Below, piece after piece: positions 33,521 through 41,556 of a stretch of 64,000 bases of DNA; the stretch's first letter is position 1; every line of letters begins with the position of its first letter. This stretch comes from CAZVKN01 sp964627035 (GTDB taxonomy: Bacteria; Electryoneota; AABM5-125-24; Hatepunaeales; Hatepunaeaceae). The position numbers and the translations under genes are program-made. The notes beneath the pieces are model-generated. The model had not been told where the DNA came from, made no database searches, and saw only the letters and a program-made list of their open reading frames with translations. The stretch lies in assembly GCA_964627035.1 (NCBI GenBank), contig CAZVKN010000016.1, forward strand, positions 1 to 64,000, given 5' to 3'.

Positions 33521-33525
33521 ACTTT

Positions 33526-34494
33526 GTGTACGATAACGCTAAAACGTTACCATCCCACGCTGTTACTCTGCGTCTGTCTCTGACAGACAGATGTAACTTT
33601 CGCTGCCGCTACTGCATGCCTGAAACAGGCATCGCAAAACTGCTCCATGCAGAGATGCCTTCTTTTGAAGAACTTTCCGATGCCGTTCTGTTCCTCAAAC
33701 ACGAGTATGACGTAACCAAAGTCAAGCTGACCGGTGGTGAACCACTGGTACGTCCGAAAATCTCCACTTTGATCCGTTCGCTCTCACCCCACTTTGAAGA
33801 AATATCAATGACCTCAAACGGGGCTCTTCTTCCCAAACTAACTGAAGAACTGCGTGATTCCGGACTGTCGCGTGTTAACATATCGCTCGACTCGATGAAT
33901 CCGGAACGATTCAGGCAACTTACGCGCGGCGGTAGGTTACAAAATACACTTGACGGATTGGACGCTGCTCTCGATTCCGGGCTGACTCCGGTTAAGCTGA
34001 ACGCTGTACTTCAGCGAAGCGGTTATCATGATGATGTGCCTGCACTGCTTGACCTGAGTGCGGAGAAAGGGATAACAGTCAGGTTCATCGAGCTGATGCG
34101 AACCGGAACAGAATTGGACTGGGTGGAAACAGAGTATGTCTCAGCGGATGAAGTGATTGAATGGTTGGAATCGTTCACAACATTAACACCGGTCACCACT
34201 CCCCTATCGTCGCCTGCGAAATTGATGAAAATTAACTGGAACGGCAGCGACATCAAGGTTGGCTGGATAACACCGCTGTCACACCCATTCTGCGACAGTT
34301 GCAACCGCTTGCGTCTGGACGCTCACGGCAATCTGCGCCGCTGTTTAATGGATCCCGAATCGCTCCCATTGATTGATCTTCTCAGAAATCATCATCGGAA
34401 TGATGTGATCTCTTATGTCAACAGCTATCTTCACGGAAAACATTCACCGGAATCTATGGAGATTCGCTCACCGATGATCGCCGTGGGAGGTTAA
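33526..34494 (+). CDS. moaA: GTP 3',8-cyclase
   Basis: 322 aa radical-SAM enzyme catalysing the first step of molybdenum cofactor synthesis. The N-terminal cluster is Cys23, Cys27 and Cys30 (CNFRCRYC), followed by KLTGGEPLVR, MTSNG and NISLDSM. The second cluster is Cys256, Cys259 and Cys273 (CDSCNRLRLDAHGNLRRC). The chain ends in Gly-Gly, the catalytic C-terminal tail of MoaA. The start is GTG 33526 with AAAGGAG. No moaC, moaD, moaE or mog gene is in the window. The TauE/SafE transporter gene starts 5 bp downstream. Confidence 0.96.
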   Translation: MYDNAKTLPSHAVTLRLSLTDRCNFRCRYCMPETGIAKLLHAEMPSFEELSDAVLFLKHEYDVTKVKLTGGEPLVRPKISTLIRSLSPHFEEISMTSNGALLPKLTEELRDSGLSRVNISLDSMNPERFRQLTRGGRLQNTLDGLDAALDSGLTPVKLNAVLQRSGYHDDVPALLDLSAEKGITVRFIELMRTGTELDWVETEYVSADEVIEWLESFTTLTPVTTPLSSPAKLMKINWNGSDIKVGWITPLSHPFCDSCNRLRLDAHGNLRRCLMDPESLPLIDLLRNHHRNDVISYVNSYLHGKHSPESMEIRSPMIAVGG

Positions 34495-34499
34495 TCACC

Positions 34500-35435
34500 T
34501 TGTACTTTCCCATTTCCGGGGTAGAAATATCACCCTGGCTGCCTCCTCTCGTAGCCTTTATCATCTCGTTTGTCTGCTCTACTGCCGGAGTCACAGGCGC
34601 ATTTCTTTTAATGCCTTTTCAGATCAGCTTACTCGGTTTCGCCGGTCCTGCTGCTTCTGCGACCAATCTCTTGTATAATATCTTTTCCAGCCCTGGTGCA
34701 GTCTTCAAGTATTGGCGCAACAACCAGATGCTGTGGCAATTAGTCCTGGTGCTGATTGCCGGAACCGTCCCTGGGATGATCATCGGCATATTTGTCCGCA
34801 TCCATCTTATGCCGGATCCGACCTATTTTAAGCTGTTTGTCGGTATTGTATTGCTGCTTTTGGGATTTCAACTGCTTGTGCGCACATGGATAGCCGAAGA
34901 AACAAGTAATAATAAATCTGATTCCTCAAGATTCATCAAACCGGAAGTAGTACGTTTTGACATGCAGCGATTGGAATACCGATTCAACGGTGATATTCAC
35001 GGATTCAATGTCAGAACCGTAGCACTGGTTTCCTTTCTCGTTGGAATTATAGGTGGAACTTACGGAATCGGAGGCGGATCAATAACCGCATCTTTCCTCG
35101 TCGGGATCTGCGGATTACCAATTTACACCACGGCAGGCGCAACCATCACTGCGACATTCATTGCATCAATAATCGGTGTTATCGGTTACTGGGCGGTATC
35201 CCCGATATATGCTCAATCAGGGATAGCCACATCACCTGATTGGCTGCTGGGGCTGTTTTTCGGAGCTGGCGGTCTGGCTGGCATGTATCTTGGAGCAAAG
35301 ATCCAGCGGTTCATTCCGGCAAAGTTTATCCGCACTCTGCTCGGAGTGCTTCTGCTTGGAATCTCACTGAAATATATTTTTGGGTTTTATAGATTCGTGT
35401 TGGAGTGGTTTTCTACTACTGCTAATGCAATGTAG
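34500..35435 (+). CDS. TauE/SafE-family (DUF81) membrane transporter
   Basis: 311 aa with about eight membrane helices in two related halves: FVCSTAGVTGAFLLMPF in the first and GGTYGIGGGSITASFLV in the second, the paired G-rich signatures of the family. A hydrophilic cytoplasmic loop (about 130-170, NNKSDSSRFIKPEV) lies between them. Family members move sulfite, sulfoacetate or other small organic or sulfur anions. The start is TTG 34500, ten bases after GGGAGG, and only 5 bp after the moaA stop, so the two are co-transcribed. A link to molybdate or sulfur supply for the cofactor is possible but unproven. Confidence 0.87.
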   Translation: MYFPISGVEISPWLPPLVAFIISFVCSTAGVTGAFLLMPFQISLLGFAGPAASATNLLYNIFSSPGAVFKYWRNNQMLWQLVLVLIAGTVPGMIIGIFVRIHLMPDPTYFKLFVGIVLLLLGFQLLVRTWIAEETSNNKSDSSRFIKPEVVRFDMQRLEYRFNGDIHGFNVRTVALVSFLVGIIGGTYGIGGGSITASFLVGICGLPIYTTAGATITATFIASIIGVIGYWAVSPIYAQSGIATSPDWLLGLFFGAGGLAGMYLGAKIQRFIPAKFIRTLLGVLLLGISLKYIFGFYRFVLEWFSTTANAM

Positions 35436-35457
35436 GAAGACTGATAATAAATACATC

Positions 35458-35548
35458 CGCTGTCAACCCGCCGCGATTAGTAGCTCAATTTATGTAATAT
35501 CAATATGATGGCTGTCAGGTGCGGCGACCTGACAGCGAACAGACTGCT
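35458..35548. repeat. Dispersed element family B, diverged copy
   Basis: CCGCTGTCAACCCGCCG, a spacer ending AATATCAATATGATG, then the perfect hairpin GCTGTCAGGT-GCGGCG-ACCTGACAGC and AACAGACTG. Same order as the inverse of 37321-37451. It lies between the convergent TauE gene and DUF5683-like gene, where it could end both transcripts. Confidence 0.7.
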
Positions 35549-35561
35549 TCGTTTCTAAGCA

Positions 35562-36275
35562 TCATCGAATAGAAAATTCAACCATCATCCCATCACCTCG
35601 CTGCGTCGGAAAAACTGATAAAGCATTCTCCTCAACAGGTAAATGCGTCGCATCAATCGCTGAGGCAAGATGATTGAGAATTAATCCGCCGATCATAAAT
35701 ATCGCAATCTGACCTGCTTTATCTGATGCAATCCGCATTGACTTGAAATGTGCCCGATTTGCATCGTTGTCCCAATGCCACTCATCATCCGGATTATTGT
35801 ACACAGATTCAAAGTCACGGTCTCTGATCCGCTGCTCGTTAAACAGATCACGGTTCATCCAATTACCGATGTCAACATAGAACTGATGCGGGTGACCTCC
35901 GGTTATTCCGGCATGTTGATTTGCAAAGGTGGTGTAGTCATCCTTTAACCAACCGCTGTACTGACGATACCCAATGTATCCGGCAATCAGCGCAACCTCT
36001 GCTCCCATGAAGAAATATCCGCGAGTCTCTCTGCCTGTGGTAATCTGTCCCCAACCCGGCAGTAGGATTGATCTGCGGAATGCAGCTCCGCGGTCTTTCC
36101 GGGTGTAAGTCTTACCTTCAACAGATGCAGCATCCTTTACTGATTGCCATTGGATTTCGGATGCGAGACTATGATCTTGGTAGGGGCGTGATTCATCACG
36201 CCCGTCGGCAGTAGCATCCTGTGCAAATCCGATGCACACCGATAGAATCACCCCCCATGCAATTATCCTCACCAT
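35562..36275 (-). CDS. DUF5683-like exported protein (copy 2)
   Basis: 237 aa. Signal peptide about 1-23 (IIAWGVILSVCIGFAQDATA). The core SILLPGWGQITTGRETRG, followed by a hydrophobic stretch (MGAEVALIAGYIGYRQYS), matches the DUF5683-type motif P-G-x-G-Q-x-Y/T seen in FCB-group exported proteins. The C-terminal part (IFMIGGLILNHLASAIDATHL) has a second hydrophobic segment and ends in the strand MMVEFSIR. Function unknown, perhaps envelope-associated. It is clearly related to the gene at 36269, with which it overlaps by 7 bp. Confidence 0.78.
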   Translation of the reverse strand: MVRIIAWGVILSVCIGFAQDATADGRDESRPYQDHSLASEIQWQSVKDAASVEGKTYTRKDRGAAFRRSILLPGWGQITTGRETRGYFFMGAEVALIAGYIGYRQYSGWLKDDYTTFANQHAGITGGHPHQFYVDIGNWMNRDLFNEQRIRDRDFESVYNNPDDEWHWDNDANRAHFKSMRIASDKAGQIAIFMIGGLILNHLASAIDATHLPVEENALSVFPTQRGDGMMVEFSIR

Positions 36276-37204
36276 CTGACGTTCAGTCCTCCGACCGCCA
36301 TCGGCTTTCCGTCAAAATTTATAGCACGAAAACCGAGTTTAGCTTCTGCCGAGCGCTTCATCCCTCTGACTATGAAGCTTGCATCGAGTGCAGATGCCAC
36401 ATGGTTCAGCAGTGCGACCTGCGTTGCAATCGCCGAGTAGTCCAGCAGTTGATTGGAATCGTAGCGCATGTCCATGTAGTGTGCTGAGCGCGCTGCCACA
36501 CCATGCAGGTTATCGTAGTATGGCGTTCCAGCATCATCACCGCGGTAGTTACCAGGAAAGTTGGGGTCAAATACATCATCCCACCCCCAGCCGAATTGGT
36601 TAATATACTTTCCAATCATCTCGTAGTATTGCTGATCCTCGCTAGCGCTGGCATTTCTCTCCTGTTTGGTTGGGAGCTTGTGGGTAAAACCCTGATCCGG
36701 CAGGAATTGAATTCTGTCACCCCAGTCAAGTGCTTCCCACTGCTCCCGGGTGCCGTCATAAACTTCGCTGTCCGCAGAGCCGATTGCCCGCGCCCATTCC
36801 ACATCACGGTATATATCTGCGTCAAAGTGTTCATCGGCATACTCTTTGAACTCCTTGTCCTTATCCTGACCCGCGTTGTAATAGTAAATCACGGCTGACC
36901 AGGCAGCTACCTCAATACCGAAGAACAGCGCCGCTCTCCATTTGCTTCCGGCATAATACTCACCTGCACCGGGGAGAATGGCTGATAGCAGTAGCGCTTT
37001 ACCGGGATTTAGCTCACCGGGATCAGTTTGCGCCTGAACGTCCAATTTGTCATTTGCTGCTCCGGAAAATCCGGATCTCATAATCTCGATCACTGCATTG
37101 TCAGCCGGAAACAACATGTCAGTCAGGCTGTCATCCGTGCCTCGTGCGAATGCTGATCCGACAGTCAATGCCAGTAACGTTGCTATTATAATAAGTTTAT
37201 ACAT
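36269..37204 (-). CDS. DUF5683-like exported protein (copy 1)
   Basis: 311 aa. Signal peptide 1-20 (LIIATLLALTVGSAFA). SAILPGAGEYYAGSKWRAA and the hydrophobic FGIEVAAWSAVIYYY are the family core; ATQVALLNHVASALDASFIV corresponds to the LNHLASAIDA segment of copy 2, showing common descent. The middle (about 120-245) is longer than in copy 2 and rich in Trp, Tyr and Asp. GGAGG lies five bases before ATG 37204. Function unknown. Together with copy 2 it forms a two-gene operon ahead of repeat 35458-35548. Confidence 0.78.
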   Translation of the reverse strand: MYKLIIIATLLALTVGSAFARGTDDSLTDMLFPADNAVIEIMRSGFSGAANDKLDVQAQTDPGELNPGKALLLSAILPGAGEYYAGSKWRAALFFGIEVAAWSAVIYYYNAGQDKDKEFKEYADEHFDADIYRDVEWARAIGSADSEVYDGTREQWEALDWGDRIQFLPDQGFTHKLPTKQERNASASEDQQYYEMIGKYINQFGWGWDDVFDPNFPGNYRGDDAGTPYYDNLHGVAARSAHYMDMRYDSNQLLDYSAIATQVALLNHVASALDASFIVRGMKRSAEAKLGFRAINFDGKPMAVGGLNVRW

Positions 37205-37303
37205 TTATCCTCCGAAAAGTTGTATAGTATTCGAGTTTGCTAGTTGACAAGCTTTCAGGTTCTCAAGTTTGAACAAATGATAGAATCTGAAATGGCTCAA
37301 ATC

Positions 37304-37504
37304 TGTCATTCCGGACTTGACAGTCTGTCCGAGAATGTAGATAACCCGCTGTCAGGTCGCCGCACCTGACAGCCACATTATTGATACTACTTAAGTTACG
37401 CTGTCAACCACGGCGGGTTGACAGCGGATATTCGTATTCTCGGACAGACTGCTTGATCCGGAATCTCCTGCTGAAACTGGAGATTCCTGCCTTCGCAGGA
37501 ATGA
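37304..37504. repeat. Dispersed repeat family C copy, split by a family B element
   Basis: The left half GTCATTCCGGACTTGA (37305-37320) and the right half CTTGATCCGGAATC (37452 onward) would make an intact family C palindrome if the 131-bp element between them were removed. The right part continues with CTGGAGATTCCTGCC-TTC-GCAGGAATGAC. In the same 369-bp gap (37205-37573) AAGTTTG/AACTTGC direct repeats flank both sides (37235-37275, 37530-37572). Confidence 0.8.
37321..37451. mobile_element. MITE-like family B element with perfect 16-bp TIRs and 5-bp TSD
   Basis: CAGTCTGTCCGAGAAT (37321-37336) is exactly inverted at 37436-37451. The pentamer CTTGA occurs immediately outside both ends (37316-37320 and 37452-37456), as expected of a target-site duplication. 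The 131-bp interior has two hairpins, GCTGTCAGGT...ACCTGACAGC and GCTGTCAACC...GGTTGACAGC, and no coding capacity. Two older copies lie at 35458 and 51982. A transposase acting in trans would be needed; none is in the window. Confidence 0.82.
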
Positions 37505-37573
37505 CAATTGACTCATAACATCCCCACTTCTTAAACTTGCATACTCGTCAACTTGCTAACTTGCAAACTTGTT

Positions 37574-40500
37574 TTATATAAAATCAAACAGTACCGTAAC
37601 ATACCAACGCCACTCCTTTCCGTAGGAATGCGCTGTGTTGGTGATGTCGTCTGTTACAGTGAACCTGTCCAGTCCGTACGCTCCTGTAAGTTGGATGTCG
37701 GTCGGGAATCCGTACCATGAGAATAGCTTGAGTCTCAGCTCCGCACCGACATCACGCTTGAGGTTGCCGAAGTCAATATCACCGACCCATGCATCCCCCG
37801 CTTCGGCAAACAGTCCACCGTGTACCCTATCGAAATAAAACGGACCTACTCTCTTATCAATTTCTGATAGGATCGGGAATCTTAGTGTCAGCCGCCCGAC
37901 TGCCTTCTTCGTTCCTCCGAGGCTGTAGAAGCTGTATCCTCGCATACCAATCAGACCACCTCCATACAGGTGAAAGAATGAATCGGCACTGTTGTCCGAG
38001 ATCCAGCCACCGATGAAGCGCGGATTCAGAGTTAATCCTTTGGACAGCTCATGGTGATAGTCAATATCCGTCTCAATTCGATGGTATTTATACCGTTCAA
38101 AAACTTCCTGAATGGTTCCCTTTTCAGCTTCAACCTCGAATCCTTCAATGAACTGATTGTTCTCGTAAGCATACTCGATCCATCCCCGATAGCCACCTTT
38201 CGGTTGAATATCCGATCCGACCGATGGAGTGCGGAGATCACCGTTAAGCCTGAGGAGGAAGCCCTGACCGATGAAATAGGTGTAGTCAAAGCTGCCACCG
38301 TCATCAAAGTGCATGGCTGATTTGTACGTTGATCGCCTGAATATAGCTGTACCGATAAGGTCATCAGAGACAGGTATCCTCGCCCCGATATTAAACTCGG
38401 TCAGATTGAAGCGGTAATCAATCGAATAGGTGTCGTAAATCGGTACTGCAAGTGAGTCTCCATCAGGCGACGGCTCATATCGCACATCCACGATCACAAA
38501 CGAATCCGCAAAAGTCTGATCATTGAACCTGCCGATGTTAAACGCCTCGATATACATAGTCGGTTTCAGGATTCGATACTCAAGCATGGCATACAGGTCA
38601 CGCTCTCCGGCAAAATTCATGGATGCAGCACCGAACAGGTTCATCTTTTCGAGCATATCGTTCGTGTAGAAATATGCGCCCGGTTTGAATTTGCCGTAAT
38701 CCCATGCCACTCGCGGCAACACAGATAACTTATTGAACGGTGACGGATACTGCACTGCCTCGCTGTCAACCATTGGAGGTGGTGTCAGCTCGAAATAGTC
38801 ACGCTGCTCAAAGGGCAGATATTCCGTTAATGCTTCTTCAACCGGAACAACATCTTCCATAATTCTGACACTATAACCCGCAGAGGTGAATTCGCTGTAC
38901 GCAAGCTTGTCATCTAACGAAAGACTCGGCATGAATGCCCCTCCGAGGACGTTTGTGACAGCTTCTTCTTCACCGGATGTCAAGTCCCTTCGGTAGATGT
39001 TAAAGATTCCGGTACGATCATCTGACCAGTATAAAGTCTTACCGTCAGAAGAAAAGACCGGATCGCGCTCATCTGCTTTTGTGGCTATGAACGGTTCCCA
39101 GGTTTCACTCTTCAGCTCAAAACGATATATGTCGCGCGGTCCGAGATTGCCTGTGGAACAGTAAATGTATTTTCCATCCGGTGAAAAAATCGGACGAAAA
39201 ACCTGCTGTCCGTTGTTAAATTCTGTGAGAAGCCGGGCTTTCAGATCAAGTGACTCACTTTCCCGCTTCAGGAAACTAAAAGGATCAAATCCGTCACCTT
39301 TTGATTTGGTCAAGCTATCCGGTAGATCAACTATCGCTAGATTATGTGTACCGTCAGAATTGTAAATTGCTACAAGCTGTTTTCCGTCAGGTGAATACGA
39401 TGGCATCGCCAACCGTGCATCGGTAGTCAGACGGATCGCCTCCTCATTTTCAAAATCCCAAAGATACAGATCCTCAAAGTGTGAGCCGTCTCTGTTGGGC
39501 TTGTTTATGCTCGCATAAGCGAGATATTTGCCACCGGTGGACGGATCAACAACCCGTCTGGGTATTCTAAGTTGTCCACCACTATCCATCACCTGTGGGA
39601 CAAGCTTTTTCCGGTCAAACATCCACTTCTGCTCAGGAGGTGACCATGACACATACCCCTTAGCAGGAACTTTATTCTCTATCAGACTGTCTTTCTCAAC
39701 ATCATACAGATACAGCTTTGACAGCGACATGTAGTCCTTGCCCTTGTTGGACATGAATGCGATCTGCCCGCCATCCGGCGAGAACATTGGATATAGGTTT
39801 GCAAATCCCTCGTCACAAATAACTTCGCCACTGCGGATATTGCCGCGAATTGTCGTAGTATTCTTATGGTATTCGGTGGTGATCTCGTTTGCCCAATTGG
39901 CGTACAGTTCCTTGCCTGAAAGATGTAATACTTTTCGACATGCCTGATTGAATGTAATGCTGAACGGTTTGGACATATAATCCGTGAGTTCGGAGAGCTT
40001 GTGTTGACCCCATTTATCCGAAATATACCGCACTAACGCATAACCGTGATTGTACACCGACTCAGAACCGTAAGAACTTTTCCCGAATACTCCCATCTGA
40101 TTCCAGCTTAACAATTTTCCGTCCAAAGCCCTCGACCTCAGGATCATATCACGGTGTGCATCCCACCAATCGTATCCGAGTCCTTTGACCATGTATTGAG
40201 CGGTTCCTTCCGCAAACCACATCGGCATCACGGTTCCTATGGTGGGCCATGACATGATTCGGTTAGGATAGCCGTACAGCACATCTGGGCGTTTCTCAGG
40301 TTCATAGTCTATGTATTGAAAGTAAACACCCGGCATCCATCGTGGGGCTTTCCGTGCTGCACCCAGTTGAATCATGTGCGTGAACTCATGGGTTATCACA
40401 TCGTACAGCCAGTGGTGAGTACCACGCAGCTCAAAGTCCAGCGGTGTTGCCCAGATCACTATCTTATTGTCATAGTAATATGTCGCACCGTTCGCATAAT

Positions 40501-40774
40501 CATCATGGTCACGTATTATCCAGTGCACTTTGGTATCCGGTTCATAGCCATACAGGTCAGTAATCGGCTTATACACCGACTCGGATATTCCGGCGATTGT
40601 TCGCGCAGTTCTTTCCGAACCTTGATGGAAGTGTATAGAGAAGTGCTCGGTCTCAATGGTCTTCCACTTAAGCTCGGGGTGGTTGTATTGGCGGAACTGA
40701 GCTTGCACTATTACAGGAACTAACCACAGTACCAAGTAGAGTAAGTATATTATATTTGTTTTATGTCTATGCAA
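37574..40774 (-). CDS. Outer-membrane fusion: gluzincin protease, TolB-like propeller, beta-barrel
   Basis: 1066 aa in three parts after a signal peptide (1-25). Residues 30-300 form a peptidase-MA-like gluzincin domain: zinc motif HEFTH at 129-133 and third ligand Glu189 in MWFAEGTAQYM. Residues 310-650 carry WD40/PD40 repeats of the TolB type (MFSPDGGQIAFMSNKG, IFSPDGKYIYCST, VFSSDGKTLYWSDD). Residues 700-1066 are amphipathic strands of an outer-membrane barrel, ending in VTVLFDFI with the usual terminal aromatic residues. The protease is predicted to work at the cell surface or in the periplasm, tethered by the barrel. There is no type IX sorting domain. It starts 20 bp after the HicB-like gene. 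Confidence 0.87.
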   Translation of the reverse strand: MHRHKTNIIYLLYLVLWLVPVIVQAQFRQYNHPELKWKTIETEHFSIHFHQGSERTARTIAGISESVYKPITDLYGYEPDTKVHWIIRDHDDYANGATYYYDNKIVIWATPLDFELRGTHHWLYDVITHEFTHMIQLGAARKAPRWMPGVYFQYIDYEPEKRPDVLYGYPNRIMSWPTIGTVMPMWFAEGTAQYMVKGLGYDWWDAHRDMILRSRALDGKLLSWNQMGVFGKSSYGSESVYNHGYALVRYISDKWGQHKLSELTDYMSKPFSITFNQACRKVLHLSGKELYANWANEITTEYHKNTTTIRGNIRSGEVICDEGFANLYPMFSPDGGQIAFMSNKGKDYMSLSKLYLYDVEKDSLIENKVPAKGYVSWSPPEQKWMFDRKKLVPQVMDSGGQLRIPRRVVDPSTGGKYLAYASINKPNRDGSHFEDLYLWDFENEEAIRLTTDARLAMPSYSPDGKQLVAIYNSDGTHNLAIVDLPDSLTKSKGDGFDPFSFLKRESESLDLKARLLTEFNNGQQVFRPIFSPDGKYIYCSTGNLGPRDIYRFELKSETWEPFIATKADERDPVFSSDGKTLYWSDDRTGIFNIYRRDLTSGEEEAVTNVLGGAFMPSLSLDDKLAYSEFTSAGYSVRIMEDVVPVEEALTEYLPFEQRDYFELTPPPMVDSEAVQYPSPFNKLSVLPRVAWDYGKFKPGAYFYTNDMLEKMNLFGAASMNFAGERDLYAMLEYRILKPTMYIEAFNIGRFNDQTFADSFVIVDVRYEPSPDGDSLAVPIYDTYSIDYRFNLTEFNIGARIPVSDDLIGTAIFRRSTYKSAMHFDDGGSFDYTYFIGQGFLLRLNGDLRTPSVGSDIQPKGGYRGWIEYAYENNQFIEGFEVEAEKGTIQEVFERYKYHRIETDIDYHHELSKGLTLNPRFIGGWISDNSADSFFHLYGGGLIGMRGYSFYSLGGTKKAVGRLTLRFPILSEIDKRVGPFYFDRVHGGLFAEAGDAWVGDIDFGNLKRDVGAELRLKLFSWYGFPTDIQLTGAYGLDRFTVTDDITNTAHSYGKEWRWYVTVLFDFI

Positions 40775-40793
40775 ACGTTGTTTCCGATGGTAT

Positions 40794-40967
40794 TCATCTC
40801 ACTCCTTCTTCAGCGCGAACTTGTAAGATTAATTCAATTGCATCTTTCAGATTCTGACGACACTCTTCCAATGTTAACCCTTGCCCATTAGCTCCCGGAA
40901 CTTCCGGACAATAGCCGATGTAGTATTTCTCACCACGCTCAAATATCATATGAAAATCTAATGACAT
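40794..40967 (-). CDS. HicB-like antitoxin, small (57 aa)
   Basis: ATG 40967 with GAGG upstream encodes 57 residues: KYYIGYCPEVPGANGQG and TLEECRQNLKDAIELIL are the partial RNase-H-like fold of HicB antitoxins (Y-x-A/G-Y-C-P-E-x-P-G-x-x-x-Q-G). The DNA-binding C-terminal extension of longer HicB proteins is absent. No HicA toxin is encoded next to it: after the TGA comes only the 1066-aa membrane protease gene. It sits 14 bp after the YgiT-type gene, so the three small genes form one cluster. Confidence 0.8.
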   Translation of the reverse strand: MSLDFHMIFERGEKYYIGYCPEVPGANGQGLTLEECRQNLKDAIELILQVRAEEGVR

Positions 40968-40981
40968 ATTTACCTCAACTA

Positions 40982-41221
40982 TTATGCATAAGCGCTAATC
41001 ACTTCAATTTGTCGCTTGTTACGCTTAGCATCTTCTACTATCCGTTCTAAGTTACCGGCAGTCTCATTATCAAACAGAGACCCACCACACTTATCGCAAA
41101 TTGATGCTGGAACATCTCGCACTACAACAATCCCTTCCCCAAAATCAGCCGCAAACAGGGTAGTACCTGGACTTCGATTACCACCACATACCGGGCATAA
41201 ACCATATTCGTTTTCACTCAT
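40982..41221 (-). CDS. YgiT-type zinc-finger protein (antitoxin-like)
   Basis: 79 aa. It has two Cys pairs, CPVCGG (about 9-14) and CDKCGGS (about 42-48), around a short beta-strand region, the YgiT/MqsA N-terminal zinc domain. MqsA's helix-turn-helix half is missing, so DNA binding is uncertain. Such proteins are regularly encoded after DUF4258 proteins, and the start overlaps the DUF4258 stop by one base (TGATG). Predicted antitoxin or regulator of that partner. Confidence 0.85.
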   Translation of the reverse strand: MSENEYGLCPVCGGNRSPGTTLFAADFGEGIVVVRDVPASICDKCGGSLFDNETAGNLERIVEDAKRNKRQIEVISAYA

Positions 41222-41556
41222 CAGTTTCTCCTCTGCCTAAAATCTGTACTAAAATTGATTGTATCAGGTTCATAAATTGTGATGATATATATCCATGCTT
41301 TCGTTTCATCATAAGATGCCACTACGTGTAATGGTCTATTTTCTACCGTTTTGAAAAACAAACCACTGGGGAATGGTGTGTCATCATCATAAACTTCAAT
41401 ACACTCACCACCCAACAGCACCTCTATTACTTCGTCTCGAAATACATTTCTTTCAATCATACGGATCATAGCATGATCTTGCCAGGTGTATCTTTTGTTA
41501 ATGATAGTTTCAGACCATTTAGCACTTCTAAAGTAATCCGTAATACTTCTTTTCAT
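41221..41556 (-). CDS. DUF4258 protein (predicted toxin partner)
   Basis: 111 aa. Diagnostic features are WQDHAMIRMIERNVFRDEV (the H-A-x-x-R-M-x-E-R motif), a LLGGECIEVYDDDTPFPSG loop, RPLHVVASYDE, IITIYEPD and the C-terminal DFRQRR. DUF4258/YgiT pairs are predicted toxin-antitoxin modules, and the basic, RelE-like end supports an RNase-type role, though none has been shown here. Its ATG overlaps the stop of the degenerate M6 protease gene by four bases (ATGA), so it is read as part of that operon. Confidence 0.85.
   Translation of the reverse strand: MKRSITDYFRSAKWSETIINKRYTWQDHAMIRMIERNVFRDEVIEVLLGGECIEVYDDDTPFPSGLFFKTVENRPLHVVASYDETKAWIYIITIYEPDTINFSTDFRQRRN

Noticed and set aside
37349..37426. 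Hairpins in the family B element as an operator or attenuator of a neighbouring gene
   Set aside because: They belong to a mobile element defined by inverted ends and a target duplication, so position relative to genes is incidental.
40750..40797. 15-codon frame after the HicB-like gene as a HicA remnant
   Set aside because: Its product does not resemble HicA and it mostly overlaps the start of the protease gene in another frame.
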